This document shows positions 44,333-51,265 of a stretch of DNA of 64,000 bases, in pieces. Position 1 is the first letter of the stretch; every line of letters begins with the position of its first letter. A model generated the notes under the pieces. That model did not search any database, was not told where the DNA came from, and saw only the letters and a list, made by a program, of their open reading frames with translations. This DNA is from SLRI01 sp964402505 (GTDB lineage Bacteria > Pseudomonadota > Alphaproteobacteria > Geminicoccales > Geminicoccaceae). The DNA is taken from assembly GCA_964402505.1 (NCBI GenBank), contig CAYOCP010000020.1, forward strand, positions 17,254 to 81,253, given 5' to 3'. The position numbers and the translations under genes are program-made.

Positions 44333-44369
44333 GGCGCCCATATTGGGAGCCGGGGCCGATGCGACAATG

Positions 44370-46589
44370 CTACGCCACCTCCGCTTCGCCGAGGCCGGCG
44401 AGGAGGGCGACCGCCTCGTGCGTGAGCTGGCCGCCGAACACCGCCACCTCGTCGAGACGACCATCGAAGCTGTCGGCGATGTCGTCGGCGGTGCCGCGGG
44501 CGCTGTTCCAGGCGAGAGCACCGAGCACGAGAGGCTCGCCGTTGCTCTCGAGCCCGCCCGTATAGGCGGAGCGCGCCACCTCGATCCCGTCGAGCCAGAG
44601 ACCGGCGCCGGCGGCACCGAAGGTGAAGGCGACGTGATGCGCCTCGCCGGCCGTCACGGCCCCTTCCGCCGAGCGGAGCACGTGGCTGCCGCTCTCGTCC
44701 TGCAGCCGGAGCACGAGCCGGTCGCCGTCGAGATAGAGGCTGACATCGCCGCCATCGCCGAAGCCCTTGGCATCCTTGCTCAAAAGGCCCTGCCGGCCGC
44801 TCAGGTCGTCGGCCGCGAACCAGAGCGAGACGGTGCCCTGGGCCAGGGCCAGGGGATCGGCGCCGCCCTTGCCGAAGGGCTCGAGCAGCGCCTCGATCTC
44901 GTCGAGGAGATCGTCGAGGATCAGCCCGTTGCCCGCCGGGGTCGGGTGCACGCCGTCGCTGGTGTAATGGTCGGCGCCGGCGTCGTAGACGGGCTTCAGG
45001 ATGTCGGCGTAGTAGCCGGCGCCGTGCTCGGCGGCCTCGTCGGCGAAGATCCGCGTGAAGGCCTCGGCCTGCGCCGCGGTCTGGTAGCCGTGATAGCCGT
45101 CGGACCATTCGGCCCGGCTGCCGGCGAGGAGGGTCGCCACCTCGTTCCGGTCGAGGAGGTCCATGATGCCGTGCAGCTTGGCCTCGACCGTGTCGAGCGC
45201 CAGCCTGCTCCGGCTGTCGTTGGTGCCGAGGGCGACGAGGGCCGCGTCGGGAAGCGGGTTCGCGTCATTGGCGAGATAGGCCTCCAGCCGGTCGAGCCCG
45301 CCCACCACCGTGCTGCCGCCCTTGGAGAGCGTGATCAGCTCGAAATCCCACCCTGCGGCGTCCAGCCGCTCGGCGAGCTGCCCCGGAAGGGTCTCGTGCG
45401 CCGCCATGCGCGGCGAGGTCGGCGTGGTCAGGCTGTCGCCCAGGATCATGAGGCGGATCGGCTCACCCCCGCCGCCGAGGACGAGATGATCGTCGGCGCC
45501 ATCGAGCCGGACGGCACCATCGTCGCCGATCAGGCCCGCCGCCCCGAGCCGGGCCCCGTCCCGAAGCTCGAGATCGCGCGCGCCGAGCGCATCCGCGGCC
45601 GTCCGTCCGCCGGTCTCGTCGAAACGCCAGTACGCGATGCCGCCGAGCTCCGCCACTAGGGCCGCGTAGTCGCCGGGCCAGGGGGCGGGCTCGGGCGGCG
45701 GCTCGGTTGCGCCGCCGAAAACCGCGGCCGGCACTTGCGTGTACCAGGTGCCGTTGAAGGTGATGGTCGCCGCCGCCTCGCCCTCGACGATCACCCTGCC
45801 GTCGCGCGGACCCACGTCCTGCGCGCCCGCGGCCGGATCGAGCGAGAACCCGTCGATGCCGACGCCCAGGATGGTCAGCGCGCGCAGTGCCGTGTCGTGA
45901 TAGTGCTGGATCGCGATCTCGTGCGGTGCGCTGTCGTCGAGGCCTGCGACCTCGAACGCGAAGCCGCTGGGCGAATCACCCTTCGCCCGCCCCTCGCCGA
46001 CCACCTCGCCGTCGACGAGAAGCCTGAATTTGGCGAGATCCGAGCCTGGCGCCGCGGCCAAAGTGAGGACGATTCCGGTCTCGCCCCCAGCGCCCGATGG
46101 TGGGGGAGCGGGGTCGGGAGCCGGCTCCGGGGTCGGATCGGGAGCCGGTTCGGGTGCCGGCTCGGGTGTCGGATCCGGCTCCGGCGCGGGGTGCGGATCG
46201 GGCTCGACGGCGCCGCCGAAGACGCTCGCCGGCACGTCGACCTCCCAGGTGCCGTTGAAGACGATGCGCCCGGCGTCCTCGCCGCTGACCAGAAGCCGCC
46301 CGTCATGCGGCCCCACGTCCTGCACGCCCCGGCTCGCCTCGATCACCGTTCCGGCAATGGTGACGCTCTCGATGGTCAGGGCCCGCGCCGTCGTGTCGTG
46401 ATAGTGCTGCACGCCGATGCGGTGCGCCGTCGCGGCATCCACGTCCTCCAGCACGAAGACGGTGTCGGTGACGGCGGCACCCCGCACCACCGCCTCGCCC
46501 ACCACCCTGCCGTCGAGCAGGAGCCGCAGCTTGCTGAAGTCGCTGCCGGCGGCGGCATGGGCGCGGATGGTGACCTCGACCTGACTCAT
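44370..46589 (-). CDS. Carbohydrate-binding protein with SGNH hydrolase nested in a LamG domain
   Basis: 739 residues. Two similar beta domains like the CBM60-type xylan-binding module (about 1-127 and 170-293) share FRLLVDGEVVGE, HYHD, ALTI and VFGGA motifs and are joined by a Pro/Glu/Asp linker (128-165). Residues 305-373 look like the start of a LamG/concanavalin-type domain (AYWRFDET to DGADDHLVLGG). Residues 374-573 are a complete SGNH hydrolase: Gly-Asp385-Ser386, Gly424, Gly455-Thr-Asn457-Asp, Asp545-Gly-Val-His548. Residues 583-735 finish the LamG domain (GTVSLWF, HHVAFTF, DGRLDEVAVFGG). No signal peptide is visible, so export, if any, is by another route. It probably deacylates a polysaccharide. 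Confidence 0.75.
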   Translation of the reverse strand: MSQVEVTIRAHAAAGSDFSKLRLLLDGRVVGEAVVRGAAVTDTVFVLEDVDAATAHRIGVQHYHDTTARALTIESVTIAGTVIEASRGVQDVGPHDGRLLVSGEDAGRIVFNGTWEVDVPASVFGGAVEPDPHPAPEPDPTPEPAPEPAPDPTPEPAPDPAPPPSGAGGETGIVLTLAAAPGSDLAKFRLLVDGEVVGEGRAKGDSPSGFAFEVAGLDDSAPHEIAIQHYHDTALRALTILGVGIDGFSLDPAAGAQDVGPRDGRVIVEGEAAATITFNGTWYTQVPAAVFGGATEPPPEPAPWPGDYAALVAELGGIAYWRFDETGGRTAADALGARDLELRDGARLGAAGLIGDDGAVRLDGADDHLVLGGGGEPIRLMILGDSLTTPTSPRMAAHETLPGQLAERLDAAGWDFELITLSKGGSTVVGGLDRLEAYLANDANPLPDAALVALGTNDSRSRLALDTVEAKLHGIMDLLDRNEVATLLAGSRAEWSDGYHGYQTAAQAEAFTRIFADEAAEHGAGYYADILKPVYDAGADHYTSDGVHPTPAGNGLILDDLLDEIEALLEPFGKGGADPLALAQGTVSLWFAADDLSGRQGLLSKDAKGFGDGGDVSLYLDGDRLVLRLQDESGSHVLRSAEGAVTAGEAHHVAFTFGAAGAGLWLDGIEVARSAYTGGLESNGEPLVLGALAWNSARGTADDIADSFDGRLDEVAVFGGQLTHEAVALLAGLGEAEVA
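46095..46208. repeat. Imperfect hexamer repeats encoding a Pro/Glu/Asp linker
   Basis: Runs of GGxTCxGGxxCCGG-like units encode alternating Pro with Glu, Asp or Ala (residues 128-165 of the SGNH/LamG protein). This is a low-complexity interdomain spacer, prone to length change by slippage, and not a CRISPR array: the units are short and in frame with the gene. Confidence 0.7.
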
Positions 46590-46606
46590 GGCGGCAATCC
46601 GGTTGA

Positions 46607-46621
46607 TTAATTCTGCGTTAA
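46607..46621. promoter_or_regulatory. CtrA box upstream of the SGNH/LamG gene
   Basis: TTAA-TTCTGCG-TTAA followed by C is an exact TTAA-N7-TTAA match, 18 bp before the SGNH/LamG start; a further TTAA lies at 46642-46645. So close to the ATG it would more naturally repress than activate that gene, unless the true start is internal. It is 132 bp from the divergent allantoicase gene. Confidence 0.6.
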
Positions 46622-46752
46622 CTCCAGCATTTGGCGAATGATTAATGCAACGCCCGCGGAACCCCGGCGTGCATACGTCCCTACTCGCCAGGGCAGACGG
46701 CGGGGTTTCGCGGCACTAGCATATGGCGGGCATCAGGAAGGGAAGGACCGTC

Positions 46753-47766
46753 ATGACCGAGATCGTCGCCGAACCCGCGCCCCTGCCGGGCTGGGCGGAA
46801 GGCCTCGTCAACCTCGCCTCGCCGCGCTTCGGCACGGTGGCGGTGAGCTGCTCCGACGACAGCTTCGGCGCCATGGCGCGGATGCTGCAGGACGGTCCGC
46901 CCGTCTTCCATGCCGGCCGCTACGACGATTTCGGCAAGTACATGGACGGCTGGGAGACCAGGCGGCGACGCCGTGGCGGCCACGACTGGTGCGTGATCCG
47001 CCTCGGGGCACGCGGCCTCCTCCGCGGCGTCGATCTCGACACCAGCCATTTCACCGGCAACTTCCCGCCGGCCGCCTCGCTCTGGGCCTCGGACGACGAG
47101 GCCGAGCCGGGCGACGATGCGTCGCTATGGACGGAGATCCTGCCGGCCACGAGCCTCGGCCCGTCGGCCCGGCATTTCCGCGAGATCACCCGCGCCGGCC
47201 CCTGGCGCTGGCTGCGGCTCAACATCTATCCCGACGGCGGCATCGCGCGGCTGCGGGTGCTCGGCCAGCCGGCGCCGGACTGGGGCGAGGCGGAGGGCGA
47301 CCTGGTCGAGCTTTCGGCGCTGCGGAACGGCGGCCGGATAATCGCCTTCAACGACGCCCATTACGGCGATGTCTGGGCGCTGCTCGGCCCCGGCCGCGGG
47401 CGCGACATGGGCGATGGCTGGGAGACCCGGAGACGCCGGGAGCCGGGCCATGACTGGCTCATCGTCGCCCTCGGCGCCGCGGGCACGATCGAACGCGTCG
47501 AGGTCGACACCGCCCACTACAAGGGCAACTACCCCGACCGCTGCTCGCTGCAGGCGGCCCGCGTGACCTTCGGCACCGATTCCTCGCTGGTCACCCAGGC
47601 GATGTTCTGGCCGGCGCTGATGGGCGAGCGGCCGCTCGGCGCCGACGCCATCCACGTCTTCGAAGGCGCCGATCTCGCCGGGCTCGGCCCCGTCACCCAT
47701 GTCAAGCTCAACATCCATCCCGATGGCGGCGTCAGCCGGTTGCGCATCATGGGCCGCCGCGCTTGA
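46753..47766 (+). CDS. alc: Allantoicase
   Basis: 337 residues from the ATG at 46753, with AAGGGAAGGA upstream. Two homologous halves are visible: FHAGRYDDFGKYMDGWETRRRR..GHDWCVIRLG and FNDAHYGD...DMGDGWETRRRREPGHDWLIVALG, each followed by HF/HYKGNYP and LNI.PDGG..RLR. This is the allantoicase repeat architecture. The enzyme hydrolyses allantoate to ureidoglycolate and urea in purine breakdown. No other purine-degradation gene is nearby, so it stands alone. Confidence 0.93.
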   Translation: MTEIVAEPAPLPGWAEGLVNLASPRFGTVAVSCSDDSFGAMARMLQDGPPVFHAGRYDDFGKYMDGWETRRRRRGGHDWCVIRLGARGLLRGVDLDTSHFTGNFPPAASLWASDDEAEPGDDASLWTEILPATSLGPSARHFREITRAGPWRWLRLNIYPDGGIARLRVLGQPAPDWGEAEGDLVELSALRNGGRIIAFNDAHYGDVWALLGPGRGRDMGDGWETRRRREPGHDWLIVALGAAGTIERVEVDTAHYKGNYPDRCSLQAARVTFGTDSSLVTQAMFWPALMGERPLGADAIHVFEGADLAGLGPVTHVKLNIHPDGGVSRLRIMGRRA

Positions 47767-47831
47767 AGCCGCTTAGATAGTTGCTAGGAACAGGTATGCT
47801 GGACCGGCCTAGCTTGACGGGAGAAGAAAAG

Positions 47832-47954
47832 ATGCGGGCATTCCTCGCGAGCCTGATTGTCATGGTGGTCGTCGCGATCGGCGGCTACTACCTGCTCGGC
47901 GACTTCCAGCACTCGGCCCGGGAAGCCTTCACCTCCCAGAGCGCCCGGCCCTAG
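47832..47954 (+). CDS. 40-residue single-pass membrane protein
   Basis: Starts at the ATG at 47832, preceded by GGGAGAAGAAAAG, and stops at TAG 47952. The sequence MRAFLASLIVMVVVAIGGYYLL is a single membrane helix, followed by a short tail GDFQHSARE.FTSQSARP. The pattern (helix, then LxxFQ.SA..A.T....R) resembles short orphan proteins seen in many Rhizobiales; none has a known role that I can name. It lies between alc and a convergent symporter gene and has its own ribosome site, so it looks like a real gene. Confidence 0.6.
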   Translation: MRAFLASLIVMVVVAIGGYYLLGDFQHSAREAFTSQSARP

Positions 47955-47986
47955 GAGCCAGCAGCCGGACGCTCGGGGCCCGACCC

Positions 47987-49411
47987 TCAACGCCGCCAGA
48001 TCTCGCCGTCGATCTCGCCCGTGAGCTCGGGATAGTCGGCGAGGTGGAAGACCGGTTCCTGGCCGGCCTTGCGCTGCGCGAAATAGTCGTGGGTCAGCTT
48101 CACGACCGTGCCCGAGAGCAGCACGATGGCGATCAGGTTGATGGTCGCCATGAGGCCCATCGAGGCATCGGCGGCATCGAACACGGTGGCCACCGCCTGC
48201 ACGGCACCCCAGACCACCATCAAGAGCACGATGACCCGAAGGACGAGGAGGCCGGTCCGGTTGCCGACACCGAGATAGGTCAGCGCGTTCTCGGCATAGG
48301 AGTAGTTGCCGATGATCGAGGTGAAGGCGAAGAAGAAGATGGCGATGGCGACGAAGGGGCCGCCGAAGGCGCCGATATGCTCGACCAGAGCCGCCTGGGT
48401 GAGGGCCGTGCCGGTGAGCTCGTTCTCGGGCCCGAGAACCCCGGAGAGCAGGATCAAAAGGGCCGTCGCCGTGCAGACCAGGAGCGTATCGATGAAGACG
48501 CCCAGGGCCTGGACGAAGCCCTGGCTGGAGGGGTGGTGCGGCTGCGGCACGGCGCAGGCGGCGATGTTGGGCGCGGAGCCCATGCCCGCCTCGTTGGAGA
48601 AGAGGCCGCGCTTGACGCCGTTGAGCATGGCGGCCGCGAGACCGCCCGTGACCCCGCCTGCCGCCTCCTGGAGACCGAAGGCGCTGGCGAGGATGTGGCC
48701 GACCATGGCCGGCACCTCGCCGATGTTCATGATCAGCACGATGATCGCGAGCAGGAGATAGACGCCGGCCATGAACGGCACGACGAACTCGGCCACCGTC
48801 GCGATCTGCCGGATGCCGCCGAAGATGACGATGCCGGTCAGCACGGCGATGGCGATCCCGGTCACCAGCTTCGGGATGGCGAAGGCGCCCTCGACCGCCT
48901 CGGCGATCGAATTGGCCTGCACGGCGTTGAAGACGAGGCCGAAGGAGAGGATCAGGGCGAGGGAGAAGATCACCGCCGCCCAGGGTGCCCCGAGCCCGCG
49001 GGCGATGTAGAAGGCGGGGCCGCCCCGGTACTGGCCCTCCTCGTTCTTCACCTTGAAGAGCTGGGCGAGCGTGCTCTCGGAATAGGCGGTCGCCATGCCG
49101 ACGAGGGCCACCATCCACATCCAGAAGATCGCGCCCGCCCCGCCCAGGGTGAGCGCCACCGCGACGCCCGCGATGTTGCCCGTGCCGACCCGCGACGCGA
49201 GGCTGACGGTCAGCGCCTGGAAGGGCGTGATGCCCGCCTGGTCCGCCTCCCGGGAGCCGCCGATGACGCGGAAGAGCTCGGTGAAATGGCGGAACTGGAT
49301 GAAGCCGAGCCGGATCGTGAAGAAGACGCCCACGGCCAGCAGGCCGTAGATCAGGACATAGCCCCAGAAAATCGTGTTCAGAAAACCGATGACCGAATTG
49401 ATGGCATCCAT
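47987..49411 (-). CDS. Alanine/glycine:cation symporter (AGCS family)
   Basis: 474 residues with about eleven helices. Signatures of the AGCS family are FQALTVSLASRVGTGNIAGVAVAL near residue 65, FSNEAGMGSAPNIAACA near 270, and FFAFTSIIGNYSYAENALTYLG. It takes up alanine, glycine or a close amino acid with Na+. It is a single-gene unit; the formate dehydrogenase genes end 211 bp upstream on the same strand. The interval 49412-49621 shows no other gene. Confidence 0.92.
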   Translation of the reverse strand: MDAINSVIGFLNTIFWGYVLIYGLLAVGVFFTIRLGFIQFRHFTELFRVIGGSREADQAGITPFQALTVSLASRVGTGNIAGVAVALTLGGAGAIFWMWMVALVGMATAYSESTLAQLFKVKNEEGQYRGGPAFYIARGLGAPWAAVIFSLALILSFGLVFNAVQANSIAEAVEGAFAIPKLVTGIAIAVLTGIVIFGGIRQIATVAEFVVPFMAGVYLLLAIIVLIMNIGEVPAMVGHILASAFGLQEAAGGVTGGLAAAMLNGVKRGLFSNEAGMGSAPNIAACAVPQPHHPSSQGFVQALGVFIDTLLVCTATALLILLSGVLGPENELTGTALTQAALVEHIGAFGGPFVAIAIFFFAFTSIIGNYSYAENALTYLGVGNRTGLLVLRVIVLLMVVWGAVQAVATVFDAADASMGLMATINLIAIVLLSGTVVKLTHDYFAQRKAGQEPVFHLADYPELTGEIDGEIWRR

Positions 49412-49621
49412 GACGGCCTCCCTGCCGAGAAGGCGCGGAGCACCGTCTCTCGACCGGCATGGCCTTTGGTGCGGCGCGTCTTGCCGCGACTATGGTGGCG
49501 GCGCGGCGATCGGTGCAAGCGGGGCCTGGCGCTTTTGCCGGCGAGCGCGGCGGGGCGGACACAGTGGGGAGAACCGGGTCCGGCACCCGCTGCCGCTCTC
49601 TGCCCGCCTCTGAAGTTCGGG

Positions 49622-50617
49622 CTATTCGGCCGGGACGGCGCCGCGCCCCGCCCCCGTCTCGCGCCGCTCCCGGGCCAGGATCTCCTCGGCCCAGAGGTCG
49701 TGATGCGCCTCGGCCCAGTTGAGGTCGACCTCGCCCGAGCCCATGGCCGAGAAGGCGCCCTCCATGCCGATCGTGCCGATGTAGATATGCGCCAGGATCA
49801 CCGCGACCATCAGCATCGAGAGGACCGAGTGCGCCGTCTGCACGGTCTGCATCCCGCCGACATCGGGGACGACCGTGAACGGGAACATCAGGAAGTAGCC
49901 GGTGACGGCGATCGCCGCACCCACCAGCACGACCAGCCAGAAGAGCGCCTTCTGCCCGCCGTTGAAGCGTCGCGCATGGACGTGCCGGTGCCCGACGAGG
50001 CCGCCGCCGGCGGCGAACCATTCGGCGTCGACCCGGCTCGGGATGTTGTCCCGCACCCAGAGCACGAGCATCAGGAGAATGCCGAGGGTGAACGGGAAGG
50101 AGAGGTAGTTGTGGGCGATCTTGCCCCAGTGCGAGAAGGCGGAGAAGGCGTCGGCGCCGATCAGCGGCAGGAGCAGGTCGCGGCCGAAGGCGATGTTGAG
50201 CCCGGTGATGGCGAGCACGATGAAGCTGACCGCGGTGAGCCAATGGACGAAACGGTCGGCCCAGTTGAAGCGGGTGATGGTCTCGCCGGATCGCCCGCCC
50301 TCCATGCCGATCCGGCCGCGGATCAGGAAGAAGAGCACGAGCAGGACCAGCATGCCGCCGATGGCGATGCCGCCGACCCAGGGAGAGACATCGCGCCAGA
50401 AGTCGCGCCAGTCCTTGCCGGCGGGCTGGATCAGGGTCGCCGCCCGCTGGTCGGGGATGCTCACCCGGCCGGTCACCGGACCCTTCAGCTCCTGCATGAG
50501 CTGCAGCTCGGCGTCCGAGGGACGGCCCTGATCCTGCACCTGCGCCATCGCCGGCTGGGCCAGGGCCAGAACCAGGGCGAGGCAGAAGGCTGCGAGGCAG
50601 CGCCAGAGCATGGTCAT
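49622..50617 (-). CDS. Formate dehydrogenase gamma subunit (cytochrome b556)
   Basis: 331 residues from the ATG at 50617, preceded by GAGGGAGGACGGGATC. It has a signal peptide (1 to about 25, ending PAMA), a periplasmic stretch, and then about five membrane helices. Heme-ligand His lie in NWADRFVHWLTAVSFIVLAITGL, FSHWGKIAHN and QTAHSVLSMLMVAVILAHIYIG. It takes electrons from the beta subunit's clusters and passes them to quinone. The long N-terminal extension distinguishes it from E. coli FdnI (217 residues). It is the last gene of the structural operon. Confidence 0.9.
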   Translation of the reverse strand: MTMLWRCLAAFCLALVLALAQPAMAQVQDQGRPSDAELQLMQELKGPVTGRVSIPDQRAATLIQPAGKDWRDFWRDVSPWVGGIAIGGMLVLLVLFFLIRGRIGMEGGRSGETITRFNWADRFVHWLTAVSFIVLAITGLNIAFGRDLLLPLIGADAFSAFSHWGKIAHNYLSFPFTLGILLMLVLWVRDNIPSRVDAEWFAAGGGLVGHRHVHARRFNGGQKALFWLVVLVGAAIAVTGYFLMFPFTVVPDVGGMQTVQTAHSVLSMLMVAVILAHIYIGTIGMEGAFSAMGSGEVDLNWAEAHHDLWAEEILARERRETGAGRGAVPAE

Positions 50618-50639
50618 GATCCCGTCCTCCCTCGCCATC

Positions 50640-51239
50640 TCAGACACTCGGGCTGTCGGGATAGGCCGTGGACCAGCCCCAGGCGCCGGAGCCGAAGCCC
50701 CTCGTCATCACCCGCTCCTTGTAGATGGCGGCGATGATCTCGCCGTCGCCGGCGAGCAGCGACTTGGTCGAGCACATCTCGGCGCAGAGCGGCAGCTTGC
50801 CCTCCGCCAGCCGGTTGGCGCCGTAGAGCCGGTACTCCTCGGGCGTGTTGTCGGCCTCGGGCCCGCCGGCGCAGAAGGTGCATTTGTCCATCTTGCCGCG
50901 GCCGCCGAAATTGCCGAGCTGCGGGTATTGCGGCGCGCCGAAGGGGCAGGCGTAGAAGCAGTAGCCGCAGCCGATGCAGAGCTCCTTGGAGTGCAGCACC
51001 ACCGCGTCCTCGGTGGTGTAGAAGCAGTCCACGGGGCAGACCGAGGCGCAGGGCGCGTCGGTGCAGTGCATGCAGGCCATGGAGATCGAGCGCTCCTTGC
51101 CGATCTCGCCGTCGTTGAGGGTCACCACCCGCCTGCGATTGATGCCCCAGGGCACCTCGTTCTCGTTCTTGCAGGCGGTGACGCAGGCATTGCACTCGAT
51201 GCAGCGCTCGGCGTCGCAAAGGAACTTCATGCGGGCCAT
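50640..51239 (-). CDS. fdh3B: Formate dehydrogenase beta subunit, 4Fe-4S (FDH3 type)
   Basis: 199 residues with four 4Fe-4S binding sets: CDAERCIECNACVTAC near the N-terminus, CMHCTDAPCASVCP, CIGCGYCFYACP, and CTFC...CAEMC near the C-terminus. It lacks the C-terminal membrane helix of E. coli FdnH, as in the shorter FDH3-type beta subunits. It wires the molybdenum site to the cytochrome b subunit. It sits between alpha (26-nt gap) and gamma (22-nt gap). Confidence 0.9.
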   Translation of the reverse strand: MARMKFLCDAERCIECNACVTACKNENEVPWGINRRRVVTLNDGEIGKERSISMACMHCTDAPCASVCPVDCFYTTEDAVVLHSKELCIGCGYCFYACPFGAPQYPQLGNFGGRGKMDKCTFCAGGPEADNTPEEYRLYGANRLAEGKLPLCAEMCSTKSLLAGDGEIIAAIYKERVMTRGFGSGAWGWSTAYPDSPSV

Positions 51240-51265
51240 CGTTCGAATCTCCTTCTCGACGCCGC

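Noticed and set aside
46095..46208. Short repeats resembling a CRISPR array
   Set aside because: The units are a few bases long, stay in frame with the gene and encode a Pro/Glu/Asp linker; there are no spacers or cas genes.
47784..50243. Long minus-strand frame spanning the symporter and part of the gamma subunit
   Set aside because: Low-complexity Arg/His-rich translation; both real genes are in other frames with conserved family motifs.
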